A stretch of 64,000 nucleotides of DNA from an uncultured Vampirovibrio sp. (GTDB lineage: Bacteria > Cyanobacteriota > Vampirovibrionia > Gastranaerophilales > Gastranaerophilaceae): contig CAJTLW010000009.1 in NCBI GenBank assembly GCA_910577515.1, positions 1 to 64,000 of the forward strand, in the 5' to 3' direction. Under the pieces are notes generated by a model. It made no database searches, was not told the DNA's origin, and saw nothing but the letters and a program-made list of their open reading frames with translations. Shown piece by piece: positions 25,118 to 34,280 of the stretch (its first letter is position 1; each line of letters begins with the position of its first letter). Made by a program: the position numbers and the translations under genes.

Positions 25118-25672
25118 ATGTTTAAAATAAAATTAAGACAAATTTATGCAGGTATTTTAGCGTGTTTTATGGTTTTTGGCATAACGGTTTTAAATTCAAC
25201 AAATGCTGCTGAAAATATTGCTGCAAAAAAGAAACAAAAACCTGAAGTGCAAATTTTAAAGCAGGAGCCTGCACCTTGCAACACGGTTGTTTATTTAGAA
25301 ACAAAGCCGCTTGATGTAGTGGCTAATCCTGCAAGATATTTAAACCAAAATATTAAAATGGATGCAACATTTGATAAGTTTTCAACACTGGGACTTGATT
25401 ACAAACCAGCATTAAGGGAAAATGCTAATTATATCGGTTTTTTAATTCAAAGGGATGATGTTGTTGACCATGATGTACCGTTATCTGAGATGAAATTATT
25501 CCTAAAAAAAGAATACGCAGAAAAACTTCTTGATTTAGAAACGGGTGATAAAATTCAAATAAAAGGAAAAGTGTTCTCAAATGCACTTTCAGACCCCTGG
25601 ATTGACGTTGATGAAATAGTTGTAACAAAAAAAGCAAAAATTCAGGAAGAAACAAAAGAAATTAAAAAATAA
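25118..25672 (+). CDS. Exported protein with OB-fold-like domain, function unknown
   Basis: A 184-residue protein. It has a Sec signal peptide (KIKLRQIYAGILACFMVFGITV, cleavage likely after NAA at ~31). The mature part has a beta-rich ~110-residue domain (PARYLNQNIKMDATFDKFST ... GDKIQIKGKVFS...WIDVDEIVVT), a pattern like OB-fold periplasmic proteins, then a Lys/Glu-rich tail. It has a strong ribosome site (AAGGAG) and is encoded between nagA and the GH57-like gene. I do not recognise the family. Confidence 0.75.
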   Translation: MFKIKLRQIYAGILACFMVFGITVLNSTNAAENIAAKKKQKPEVQILKQEPAPCNTVVYLETKPLDVVANPARYLNQNIKMDATFDKFSTLGLDYKPALRENANYIGFLIQRDDVVDHDVPLSEMKLFLKKEYAEKLLDLETGDKIQIKGKVFSNALSDPWIDVDEIVVTKKAKIQEETKEIKK

Positions 25673-25712
25673 AACAAGGCAAAAAGAAGAAGTATAGCGG
25701 GGTATTTAAAAC

Positions 25713-28250
25713 GTGACATTTAAAAAATATTTGACAATCCATGGGCATTTTTATCAGCCGCCAAGGGAGAATCCGTGGCTTGAAGAAATTGAAATTCAAG
25801 ACTCTGCAAGACCTTTTCATGATTGGAATGAAAGAGTATCTTATGAATGTTACGAACCTAATTCTGTTTCAAGAATTGTAGATGATAAAAATAAAATTTT
25901 AGACATTGTAAACAATTATCAAAGAATGAGCTTCAATATAGGCCCAACACTCCTTTCATGGATGGAAAAATATGCCCCTTGTTCATATAGAAGAATTCTT
26001 ACAGCAGATAAAAACTCAATTGATTTATACGGCGGGCATGGCTGTGCAATAGCGCAAGTATACAATCATATTATTATGCCTCTCGCAAATACGAATGACA
26101 AATATACTCAGGCAATTTGGGGCATAAGAGATTTTCAAAAACGCTTCAACAGAATGCCTGAAGGAATTTGGCTTGCTGAAACTGCAGTGGACGCCGAAAC
26201 ACTTGAAGTATTGATTGATTTAGGTATAAGATACACCATTCTATCGCCCTATCAGGCCCAATGTGTCAGGAAATTAAACCCTGAAAATCTTGGTAAAGAA
26301 GGAGGAGAGGAATGGCATGATGTCAGCTGGGGCAGCATAGACCCTTCTCAGGCTTACCGATATTACGTTGAAGGTACTGATAACAAAAAATTTATAGATT
26401 TATTCTTCTATGATGGTGCAATCTCAAAATCTGTTGCTTTTGATTTTCTCTTAACAGATGGTGAAAAATTTGCAAGAAGGTTGTTGGATGGATACTCTGA
26501 AAGTAGACAAAGACCACAGCTTGTAAATATTGCAACCGATGGAGAAAGCTATGGCCATCATACAAAATTTGGCGATATGGCTCTATCATACGTATTAGGC
26601 GTTAAAGCAAAAGATTTAGGTTTTGAAATTACAAATTACGGCCAGTATCTTGAAATGTATCCGCCTGAATACGAAGTAGATATTAAACCTGTCTCAGCAT
26701 GGAGCTGTTCTCATGGTGTTGAAAGATGGAAAGATGATTGCGGCTGCAACACAGGAGCTGCACCCGGATGGAATCAAAAATGGAGAAAGCCACTAAGAGA
26801 TGCTCTTGATTATCTTAGAGATGAACTTATAAAATTATGTTCAGCAGAAGGTGCTAAATATTATAAGGATTTTTGGGATGCAAGAAACAAATATATTGAT
26901 GTAATTTTAGACAGAAGCGAAGAAAACATCAATAAATTCTTGAAAGAAAATTGTATATCAGGTTTTAGGGCAAAAGATAAGACTAATGCGCTTAAACTAA
27001 TGGAAATTCAAAGATTTTGTATGTTGATGTATACAAGCTGCGGCTGGTTTTTTGCAGAAATTTCAGGTATTGAAACAGTTCAGATTATGAAATACGCAGC
27101 TCGAGCTATTCAACTTGCTGGTGCATTTTCAAACACAAACTTTGAAGAAAAATTCTTAAAAATACTAGCAAAGGCGAAAAGTAATGTGCCTGAATATGAC
27201 AATGGCAAAAAGATTTATGAAAAATTTGTAAAACCGTCTGTTGTCTGCATTGAGCAGATTGTCTGCCACTGGGCTATTTCATCACTTTATACAGATTTAT
27301 CTGAACTAAATGAAATTTATTGTTATAAAATAAAGAAAAATAACTATAAAGTAGTACAAAACGGACATGCAGAGCTTGTTATGGGTAGAATTGAAGTCAT
27401 TTCAAAAATTACCCTTGAAAAATGGGATATGGGCTTTGCAATGCTAAAAACACCGGATAGCGAATTTTACTGCAGCGTTAAAGAATGGAGTCTCGAAGCT
27501 GAAGAAAAATTTGAAGAAGGAAAAAAAGCACTAATAAATACATTTATGTCAAACGTGCTGCTTGAAACCCTAAAAGGCTTTGAAAAGCAGTATTCTGCAC
27601 AATTTTTCAGCCTAAAGGATGTTTTAATTGATAAAAGAAAAATAATTCTTGATAATGTTTTAAAATCAAGGCTTACAAAGGTTGCAAATACTTATGAAGA
27701 GCTTTATGAAGAATTAAAAACGCCTGTTGAGCATCTTGCAAAACTTGGTATGGATATTCCTGATGCTTTCAGGGTTTCAGCCAAATTCTGCTTAATAAAA
27801 AAATTAGAAAACTTATTAAGAAATATTCACGATTTTAGAAACGAAGAATTTTTAGAAGAAATCAAAAAAATTAAAGAAGATACTGATAAATTCTTTATCA
27901 ATCTAAATAAATCAAATTCAGCAATAATTATCGCAAAGAAATTACAATCATTAATTGATGAACTTTCACAAACAATGGATTTTAAAGCAGCAGATGAAAT
28001 TTTTGCAATATTTGAACTCATAGAAATATTGGGTATAAATGTTGAAATAAAAGTTGCGCAGAATATTTATTATGAAAAGATTTACAGCAAAATAAACCTT
28101 TTGATTGAACACCTTGAAACATCAAATTCAAAGGATAAAGACAGACAAATCGCACTTATGCTTTTAGAAGTAGGCAAAAAACTCAACATAAACACTGATT
28201 TCTACCGCCCACATATTGATAAAGCAAGTCTTCCAATCAAAAATGGATAA
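25713..28250 (+). CDS. GH57-like protein (DUF3536 family)
   Basis: An 845-residue cytoplasmic protein. It starts with TIHGHFYQPPRENPW, the first conserved region of GH57-type alpha-glucan enzymes in their DUF3536 variant; later regions include GIWLAETAVDAETL (expected nucleophile Glu area) and TDGESYGHH (expected acid/base Asp area). The N-terminal ~400 residues form the barrel; the C-terminal half is helical and specific to DUF3536. Probably acts on glycogen-like alpha-glucan; no substrate is established for the family as far as I know. The start is GTG at 25713, directly before TFKKYLTIHGH, with a poor ribosome site 41 bases after the previous gene. Confidence 0.85.
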   Translation: MTFKKYLTIHGHFYQPPRENPWLEEIEIQDSARPFHDWNERVSYECYEPNSVSRIVDDKNKILDIVNNYQRMSFNIGPTLLSWMEKYAPCSYRRILTADKNSIDLYGGHGCAIAQVYNHIIMPLANTNDKYTQAIWGIRDFQKRFNRMPEGIWLAETAVDAETLEVLIDLGIRYTILSPYQAQCVRKLNPENLGKEGGEEWHDVSWGSIDPSQAYRYYVEGTDNKKFIDLFFYDGAISKSVAFDFLLTDGEKFARRLLDGYSESRQRPQLVNIATDGESYGHHTKFGDMALSYVLGVKAKDLGFEITNYGQYLEMYPPEYEVDIKPVSAWSCSHGVERWKDDCGCNTGAAPGWNQKWRKPLRDALDYLRDELIKLCSAEGAKYYKDFWDARNKYIDVILDRSEENINKFLKENCISGFRAKDKTNALKLMEIQRFCMLMYTSCGWFFAEISGIETVQIMKYAARAIQLAGAFSNTNFEEKFLKILAKAKSNVPEYDNGKKIYEKFVKPSVVCIEQIVCHWAISSLYTDLSELNEIYCYKIKKNNYKVVQNGHAELVMGRIEVISKITLEKWDMGFAMLKTPDSEFYCSVKEWSLEAEEKFEEGKKALINTFMSNVLLETLKGFEKQYSAQFFSLKDVLIDKRKIILDNVLKSRLTKVANTYEELYEELKTPVEHLAKLGMDIPDAFRVSAKFCLIKKLENLLRNIHDFRNEEFLEEIKKIKEDTDKFFINLNKSNSAIIIAKKLQSLIDELSQTMDFKAADEIFAIFELIEILGINVEIKVAQNIYYEKIYSKINLLIEHLETSNSKDKDRQIALMLLEVGKKLNINTDFYRPHIDKASLPIKNG

Positions 28251-28259
28251 AAAATAAAA

Positions 28260-28880
28260 CTATCCTTTATTTAATACATCTAATCCTTTATATTCAAAGA
28301 TTTTTTTGGTTTGGATGTTTGAAAAATTAGTATCATACATAAACATAGCCCCTAAAATTGCTTCCAAACTGGATGCAGGAAGCATGTTATCCGGCAATTC
28401 TTCAAACCCGTATTTTATTCTTAAGGCACTCTGCAAGCTTTTACAATCAAGCGAAGTTCTTTGCAAATAATTAGCCTCAAGGCCGTATACGCCTCTTAAA
28501 AGATTGACATCAAACCTTGAAATATTGAGTCCGCTTTCTTTCAAACGCAAAAACATATCCGAACATCTTTCACAAAGTCTTTTTGTCCAATCATTTCTGT
28601 TTATTTCAAATTTGTTATCCATCATTTTGTAATTTTTACAATGAATTCGCCATTTTCCTTCTAAAAGCGTATTATCATGTGGAATTGAAACAGTGATTTT
28701 TGCATTTTTAACATAAGGATTCTGTTCAAAAAAAAGCTCAATATCGTTTGTAAAATATAATTTATCCAAAAGTACAATTCTTTTGTTTCTATCAATAACA
28801 CAAATAGAGCTGTCATTATTTGATGAATTTGATAACGACATTCCTATGAAAAAAAATTCTTTACTTGACATTTCGCCCAT
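28260..28880 (-). CDS. Hypothetical protein, possibly RNase H-like
   Basis: About 206 residues, soluble. The alternating pattern FFFIGMSLSNSSNNDSSICV, then AKITVSIPHDNTLLEGKWR, loosely resembles DUF429-type RNase H-fold proteins, but no catalytic set is convincing. The frame extends upstream to 28916, but a TATAAT -10 (28904-28899) lies there, so the start is ATG 28880 or ATG 28871. It is convergent with the GH57-like gene and divergent from the ABC exporter. Confidence 0.65.
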   Translation of the reverse strand: MGEMSSKEFFFIGMSLSNSSNNDSSICVIDRNKRIVLLDKLYFTNDIELFFEQNPYVKNAKITVSIPHDNTLLEGKWRIHCKNYKMMDNKFEINRNDWTKRLCERCSDMFLRLKESGLNISRFDVNLLRGVYGLEANYLQRTSLDCKSLQSALRIKYGFEELPDNMLPASSLEAILGAMFMYDTNFSNIQTKKIFEYKGLDVLNKG

Positions 28881-28939
28881 AATCAAGAGTATAATTGTAT
28901 TATATACATTTTGCAAGCAAATATTAAAAAGGAACTATT

Positions 28940-30721
28940 TTGTTTTTAAAAACTTTTTCTCAATTTATAAAAAAATATGCAAAAGGCTATAAATTAAAAT
29001 TTGCCCTTATAGAATTTTTTTCACTCCTTATGGGCGGGTTTGAATTTTTGGGTTTAGCCTTAATTTTTCCCTTCGTTATGCTTATAGCTGGAAACAATGA
29101 TATATTGCATGCTGCAAAAATAAACTTTTTGTTTGAAAGAATAAATCTGCCTCTTGATACTAAAACCCTTGCCATTGTTTTTTGCTGTACTATTATTTTA
29201 ATCTATATTTTAAAAAATATTTTTATGATTTTTTGCACAAAATATCAAAATGATACTATGGCAAATTTTCAAACAAAGCTTTATGCTGAAACTTTTACAA
29301 ACCTTATGAATTGCCCTTATCAAAAATTTAACAAGCTATCTTTCGGTGATAAGTCGGTTCTTTTAAGTGCTTCTTTAAACTCTGTTGTTTGGTGTTTTGT
29401 TCATAAAGTAATCCTTTTGGTTTCAAGCGGCATCATTGCAGCTTGTATTTTATTATTTTTATTCTGCAAATTCCCAATTCCTGCGTTTTTTGCTGCAATA
29501 TTTTTATCAGCCTTTGTTTACTTGGAAGAGTTGTTCTTTAAAAAACGCGCTAAAAAATACGGCGAAGAAAATTTAAGGCTTTTAAAAGTACAAGGGAGTC
29601 TTTTTCAATATACAATCAAAGGCGCTAAAGAAATAAAAACCTCAAAAAATAAGGAAGTCTTCATTGAAGATGCTATTCAATTATTTAGAAAAGTAAATCA
29701 TTACACAAGCCTTTTAAATTCAAATGGCACGTATCCAATTTTCGTCACAGAGATTGGCATAATTATTTCATTTGGCATTTTGGCCGGTTTAACATTTTAT
29801 CTTCAAAATACAGGTTCAGGATATTTAATTTCATCGGTCGCAGTAATTGCAGCTGTAGTTTTAAGGCTTGTCCCAATTTTAAACAAAGTGCAATCTTCAA
29901 TGTATTCTATTAACCAATCAAGAAGCTATGTGAAGTTTTTTATGGAAACATCTGAAAAAATTCAATCCTGGGTTGAATTAGAGCCTAAATGCGAAACAAT
30001 TCCTTTCAATAATTCTATAAAATTAGAAAATGTAAGCTTTTGTTATGAAGGAAATGAAAATTTCAACCTTGAAAATATAAACATTGAAATTAAAAAGGGT
30101 GAATTCATAGGCATTATCGGGTTGTCAGGCTCTGGAAAAACTACTCTTATCGATATCTTAACTGGTCTTAATACTCCAAGCGCAGGAAAATTTTTGGTTG
30201 ATAATGCCGAAATTACAAAACAAAATGTAAGGGGCTGGCAAAACCACATCTCTATCCTGCCTCAGGAATTTTTTCTTTTGCCGCTGCCTGTGCTTCAAAA
30301 CATAACCTTCGGCGATAAAAAAGAAGAAACTGATATTGAAAAAGTTATTTGGGCGCTAAAAAAAGCTGAAATTTTTGAACAGACAAAAGACCTTAATAAA
30401 ATACCCGAACTATCTCACGGGCAAAAGCACAGGCTTGCCCTTGCAAGAGCCTTCTACAGGGATGCTGATGTTATATTTTTAGATGAAGCAACCTCTTCCC
30501 TTGATATTGAAACAGAAGATAAAGTAAGCAGATCAATTGCAAAACTAAAGGGTGAAAAAACAATCATTGCTATAGCGCACAGGCTGACAACTCTTAAAGA
30601 GTGTGATGCGCTTTTATATATGAAAAACGGAAGAATAATAGATAAGGGAAGTTTTAGGGAATTAAAAGAAAAATATCCCGATTTTGAAAATATACTTGAA
30701 TTGTCTAATCTGGATATTTAA
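28940..30721 (+). CDS. ABC exporter, fused membrane and ATPase domains
   Basis: A 593-residue half-transporter that would act as a homodimer in the inner membrane. Six membrane segments lie in residues ~20-330. The ATPase domain has Walker A GLSGSGKTT, Q-loop ILPQEFF, signature LSHGQKHRLALARA (His in place of the first Gly of SGGQ), Walker B DVIFLDEATSSLD and H-loop IAHRL. The start is TTG with AAGGA 6 bases upstream. The substrate is unknown; lipid or polysaccharide/peptide export are all possible. A small membrane protein follows. Confidence 0.9.
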   Translation: MFLKTFSQFIKKYAKGYKLKFALIEFFSLLMGGFEFLGLALIFPFVMLIAGNNDILHAAKINFLFERINLPLDTKTLAIVFCCTIILIYILKNIFMIFCTKYQNDTMANFQTKLYAETFTNLMNCPYQKFNKLSFGDKSVLLSASLNSVVWCFVHKVILLVSSGIIAACILLFLFCKFPIPAFFAAIFLSAFVYLEELFFKKRAKKYGEENLRLLKVQGSLFQYTIKGAKEIKTSKNKEVFIEDAIQLFRKVNHYTSLLNSNGTYPIFVTEIGIIISFGILAGLTFYLQNTGSGYLISSVAVIAAVVLRLVPILNKVQSSMYSINQSRSYVKFFMETSEKIQSWVELEPKCETIPFNNSIKLENVSFCYEGNENFNLENINIEIKKGEFIGIIGLSGSGKTTLIDILTGLNTPSAGKFLVDNAEITKQNVRGWQNHISILPQEFFLLPLPVLQNITFGDKKEETDIEKVIWALKKAEIFEQTKDLNKIPELSHGQKHRLALARAFYRDADVIFLDEATSSLDIETEDKVSRSIAKLKGEKTIIAIAHRLTTLKECDALLYMKNGRIIDKGSFRELKEKYPDFENILELSNLDI

Positions 30722-30733
30722 ACATTTCATAAT

Positions 30734-30762
30734 TTGTATTAGCCAAAACTTGGTGATAAAAT
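30734..30762 (+). promoter_or_regulatory. Promoter for a leaderless small membrane-protein gene
   Basis: TTGTAT at 30734-30739, 17 bases, then extended -10 TGaTAAAAT (hexamer 30757-30762), ending 6 bases before the ATG at 30769. No ribosome site is present. Confidence 0.5.
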
Positions 30763-30768
30763 TATCCT

Positions 30769-31053
30769 ATGTTAGATAAAATAAAAAAAGAAAGAATTTT
30801 ATTCCTGCTAGGTGCCGTGTTTTTAGCACTTGCAGTTTTAATTCTTACAATTGTACCTTTTGTTGTAAATAATTTTATAGCAGATGCTTTTGTTTCAATT
30901 AACAGTGTAAAAAATATAAGCATTACCCTCTATATTTTAACTATAATCTGTTTTTTGTATTCATTTCGCTATATAAAAATGCAAATAAACTGGATAATAA
31001 TCACATTTATATATTATGCACTGTTTCAAATTTTAGTAAAAATAATTATGTAA
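30769..31053 (+). CDS. Small integral membrane protein
   Basis: Ninety-four residues forming three hydrophobic helices (about 11-33, 48-64, 70-90) with a basic N-terminus (MLDKIKKER). Unrecognised. It lies 47 bases after the ABC exporter but with its own apparent promoter. Confidence 0.7.
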   Translation: MLDKIKKERILFLLGAVFLALAVLILTIVPFVVNNFIADAFVSINSVKNISITLYILTIICFLYSFRYIKMQINWIIITFIYYALFQILVKIIM

Positions 31054-31055
31054 TT

Positions 31056-31088
31056 AAAAAGGGCCTAAAAAATATTTAAGCCCTTTTT
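31056..31088. terminator. Bidirectional rho-independent terminator
   Basis: A 9-bp stem AAAAAGGGC/GCCCTTTTT (31056-31064 with 31080-31088) with A and T tracts on both flanks separates the convergent genes ending at 31053 and 31096. Confidence 0.8.
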
Positions 31089-31095
31089 AATTTTA

Positions 31096-32373
31096 TTATT
31101 CTTTATATTCTTTTGGCTGGATTGTATTTGGCGCCTGAACAACTTTTTGAAGCCCTTTTTCTAAAATTTTAACTTCTTTCTTTTGAAGCGCTTCATCTGC
31201 AGTGGTTAAATCATAGCCGATATTTTCAAAAATAAGTGATATTGTTTGTTCTGTCGGCGCACCATCCGCATTTATTGTTTCCTGAAAATCGTAACCCGCC
31301 CAATCATCAGGCAATTTATTGATTGTTGTATAGCCCATTTTTTCTGTACCATCAAGACGTTTATCGACTTCATTTTCTAATATATTCTGTACATAAGCTT
31401 TTTGGGACTTAAATGTACAAGGCTCATATACTTTATCGCCTATAATTTCTTCGGCGTCTCTTTTCTCATATTTTTGTAATAGCTTATTTGCTATATGAAA
31501 ATGCTCAATTTCCTGCATCATAAATTCTTCCCAAATGCCTTTTAATCTTTCATCAGTTTCATCTTTCATACAGTTATAATAGTTACAAACTTCTGTATAC
31601 TCATGGATTACAAGCTTTTCCCACATCGTTTCATTCGGGTCAATCAAAGTTTCATACATTGAAACATGTTCTTCTTCAACATCTTTAATTTCAGCGTATG
31701 TACGCCTTAAAACATCATTACCATACATAAAACCATGTTCTGCATAAAAATTATGTGTTTGCTGTTCGGCAGATACGAGTGTCAAAATGTTTAATTTTGT
31801 CTGCGGTGATGCGGTTTGTTTGTTATAAGGTTTTCTTAGTCTGATTTCAGTCGGGTTATGGTGATGCTGCGTCGGGCGACCCGGGAATACATCCGTTTGT
31901 CCTTGTAAAATGTTATCCGGCAATTCGCCCTCTGTCATATAATACCATTGAGCGTATCTGTAAAGATGGTCAAAATCCTCTAAAAGCCCGAAATTAAAAG
32001 TTTCTCTAACATAATCATCCGGTTCATTTTGTGCAAGCCAGGATGTTAAATCAACAGCAATTTGCTCGTATGCAAGTGTAGACTCCAAAACGCTTTGCGA
32101 ATATGGAATAAGCCAGTTTACAGTTGTCTGATGCATATCATCAATTCTTCTCAATGCTGAAACTATTTTATTTGCTTCAACATCATCAAGCATTCTTGAC
32201 ATATTTCTCTTAAAAATGCACGCTTCAACTTCAATGCCATTTAAAAAAATTTGCCTGCATCTTGAATAACAATCGACAAAAGCCTTATTATACGGCCTTT
32301 TTGCAATTTCACTCCAAGTTCTAAGCTGTTTATCCAGGCTTATACCCTTTTCCTTTAGTGGATTAAAACTCAT
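31096..32373 (-). CDS. Double ferritin-like protein, function unknown
   Basis: A 425-residue soluble, mostly helical protein. The second half shows a four-helix diiron-type pattern: SAEQQTHNFYAEHG, IKDVEEEHVSMYETL, VIHEYTEVCNYY, MQEIEHFHIANKLL, so Glu/Glu-x-x-His ligands are available. The first half shows a degenerate similar set (NGIEVEACIF, RRIDDMHQTTVNW, LAYEQIAVDL), with a linker containing HHH near 167-169. The C-terminal ~100 residues are a non-ferritin tail. Rubrerythrin-like oxygen or peroxide defence is the simplest guess (inference). GGAGG precedes the start; it is a single-gene unit between terminators. Confidence 0.7.
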   Translation of the reverse strand: MSFNPLKEKGISLDKQLRTWSEIAKRPYNKAFVDCYSRCRQIFLNGIEVEACIFKRNMSRMLDDVEANKIVSALRRIDDMHQTTVNWLIPYSQSVLESTLAYEQIAVDLTSWLAQNEPDDYVRETFNFGLLEDFDHLYRYAQWYYMTEGELPDNILQGQTDVFPGRPTQHHHNPTEIRLRKPYNKQTASPQTKLNILTLVSAEQQTHNFYAEHGFMYGNDVLRRTYAEIKDVEEEHVSMYETLIDPNETMWEKLVIHEYTEVCNYYNCMKDETDERLKGIWEEFMMQEIEHFHIANKLLQKYEKRDAEEIIGDKVYEPCTFKSQKAYVQNILENEVDKRLDGTEKMGYTTINKLPDDWAGYDFQETINADGAPTEQTISLIFENIGYDLTTADEALQKKEVKILEKGLQKVVQAPNTIQPKEYKE

Positions 32374-32426
32374 ATTTTCCTCCTTTTTTAAAACTTAAAT
32401 ATTATAAAAAAATCGGAAAAATAAGT

Positions 32427-32460
32427 AATCCCACCCTGCATTATCAAACAGGGTAGGATT
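32427..32460 (-). terminator. Terminator of the RND efflux operon
   Basis: A 12-bp stem with one mismatch (32427-32438 with 32449-32460) lies 24 bases after the tolC-like stop, with a T-rich run on the minus strand after it. Confidence 0.7.
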
Positions 32461-32483
32461 TTAATCTGATAAAACTGTTGTTT

Positions 32484-34280
32484 TTATATCTCCACCTTTT
32501 CTACATTTTCCAAAGGCTTTATAGTTTGGCCAATAGCACGTTCAAGTCTTGCTTTTGCACTATTATATTCATATAAATTGCTAATATATGCAAGTTTTGC
32601 ATTCGCAAATTGAACCTGTGCATCACGTAGCTCAATAGCATCGCATACACCTACTCTGTATCTGCCTTGTGATAACTCATAGCTTTCTTTAGCCTCTTTT
32701 ACCGTAAGTTTGGTGGATGGTATTCTTTCTTTTGCATCCATAAGGCTTACATAAGCCTGTTGAATTTCATAATAAATATCATTTACATTTGATTTAGCTG
32801 AATATTTTTGTTCTTCATAAAGCGCTTTGGCCTGAACAATCTGATTTCTTATAGCAAGCGGGTTTACAACAGGAAAACTTAAATATCCGCCTAAATCATA
32901 CCAGCTTGTTTCAGTGAAATTATCTCTTCCGCCGCGTGAAATATTCCCTTGAAATTCTAATGTTGGAAAATATGACTTTTTAGCCAATTTAACGTATTGA
33001 TTAGCCTGTTCAATATTTAACATATTAATTTTCAAATCAGGCCTGTTTGAGTTTGCAATCTCAACCGCTTCTTTCATTGAAAGGTTAACATTTTGGTAGG
33101 GAATAGATGTATCTATAACATAAGCAGGAACAAAAGGAAGCCCCATTGCATTATTCAGCCTTGAAACTGCAATATCAACATTATTTGTAGCTTCAATTAA
33201 TTTAGATTGTGCATCTGCAAGGTTTGCAGATGCAATAGTAACATCTACTTTTGGTTTTGTTCCTACCTCATAGAAAGCATGGGCCTGATTATACATTTGC
33301 TGATACTGCTCAACAGTTTCCATTGCAACTTGTTTTTTTGCAATTGCGAACAAAAGATTGTAGTAGCTGTCTTTTACAGAACAAATGATATCATTCACTG
33401 TAGCTTCGATATTTGTTTTAGAGCTTTCCCAAGCCAATTTATCAATAGTATACTGATTTTGCGTAACCCCAAAGTCGTATACTAATTGTGAAACACCGAT
33501 TGTTCCAAGCAAATATTTTGTATAAGCATCAATCTTCATACCGCCAAAACCTGATGTATCTGGTTTTGCTCTTGAAATTCCAGCATTAATATTTACTCTT
33601 GGGCTATAATTTGAAAGAGTGACATTTTTGGCAGCTTTTTGCGCTGAAGCACTTGCATAAGCAGCTTTAATTTTTGGGTGGTTAATTAAAGCAAGCTCAA
33701 GACAATCTGCAAGATTAAATTCAAGCGTTTTTTGAACAGAGCCTGTTATTACAGTACTTCTATCTTCAACATTACCAACAGGCATATACCCGTCTGTTGG
33801 AATAAAATATTCTTTGTATTCTTCTTTTTTCTTTTCTATTCTCTTTAATTCTCTTGCGCTGATTTCATCTTTTTTGGTTTCTTTATTAACACCTTGCTTT
33901 GCCTTGGTTTTATCCACCGCAGCCTTTGTATCAGCATCTTTTTTATTGTTTTTTGCCGCAGTTTTGGAATTATTTTCAAGTTTTTTTGCTTGCTTTACAG
34001 CCTTACCAGCTTCTTTATCAGCCTTATTTACCTGTTTTTTTTGCTTTTTAAGCTTTTGTTTTAGGCTTTTTTCATCAAGGTTTTTGTTTGTAACCTCGAC
34101 AATATCCGTTTCCTGTGCCTTTTTAGCATCGGTATCACGTGTAATATTCATCATTCTGCGGACATTAACTTCAGAAGAAGGTAAAAGTTCCGGAAAATCT
34201 TCAGCTCCAAATACAGGAACACTAACCGCACCAATAAAAAGAGCAGATATCAAAATTGTTGAATATAATTTATTGTTCAT
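32484..34280 (-). CDS. TolC-family outer-membrane efflux protein with Lys-rich N-terminal insert
   Basis: A 598-residue outer-membrane channel subunit of a tripartite pump. Signal peptide (STILISALFIGAVSVPVFGA). Residues ~70-165 form a highly charged Lys/Ala/Asp insert, absent from ordinary TolC proteins. The TolC repeat domain follows from ~185 (FNLADCLELALINHPKIKAA; repeat at VNLSMKEAVEIANSNRPDLK), with the usual coiled-coil alpha-barrel segments. It overlaps the RND gene by 11 bases, so the three efflux genes form one operon (38775 to 32484). Confidence 0.9.
   Translation of the reverse strand: MNNKLYSTILISALFIGAVSVPVFGAEDFPELLPSSEVNVRRMMNITRDTDAKKAQETDIVEVTNKNLDEKSLKQKLKKQKKQVNKADKEAGKAVKQAKKLENNSKTAAKNNKKDADTKAAVDKTKAKQGVNKETKKDEISARELKRIEKKKEEYKEYFIPTDGYMPVGNVEDRSTVITGSVQKTLEFNLADCLELALINHPKIKAAYASASAQKAAKNVTLSNYSPRVNINAGISRAKPDTSGFGGMKIDAYTKYLLGTIGVSQLVYDFGVTQNQYTIDKLAWESSKTNIEATVNDIICSVKDSYYNLLFAIAKKQVAMETVEQYQQMYNQAHAFYEVGTKPKVDVTIASANLADAQSKLIEATNNVDIAVSRLNNAMGLPFVPAYVIDTSIPYQNVNLSMKEAVEIANSNRPDLKINMLNIEQANQYVKLAKKSYFPTLEFQGNISRGGRDNFTETSWYDLGGYLSFPVVNPLAIRNQIVQAKALYEEQKYSAKSNVNDIYYEIQQAYVSLMDAKERIPSTKLTVKEAKESYELSQGRYRVGVCDAIELRDAQVQFANAKLAYISNLYEYNSAKARLERAIGQTIKPLENVEKVEI

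Noticed and set aside
28881..28916. Upstream extension of the 28260-28880 gene to a TTG
   Set aside because: It would place the start codon inside a TATAAT promoter box.
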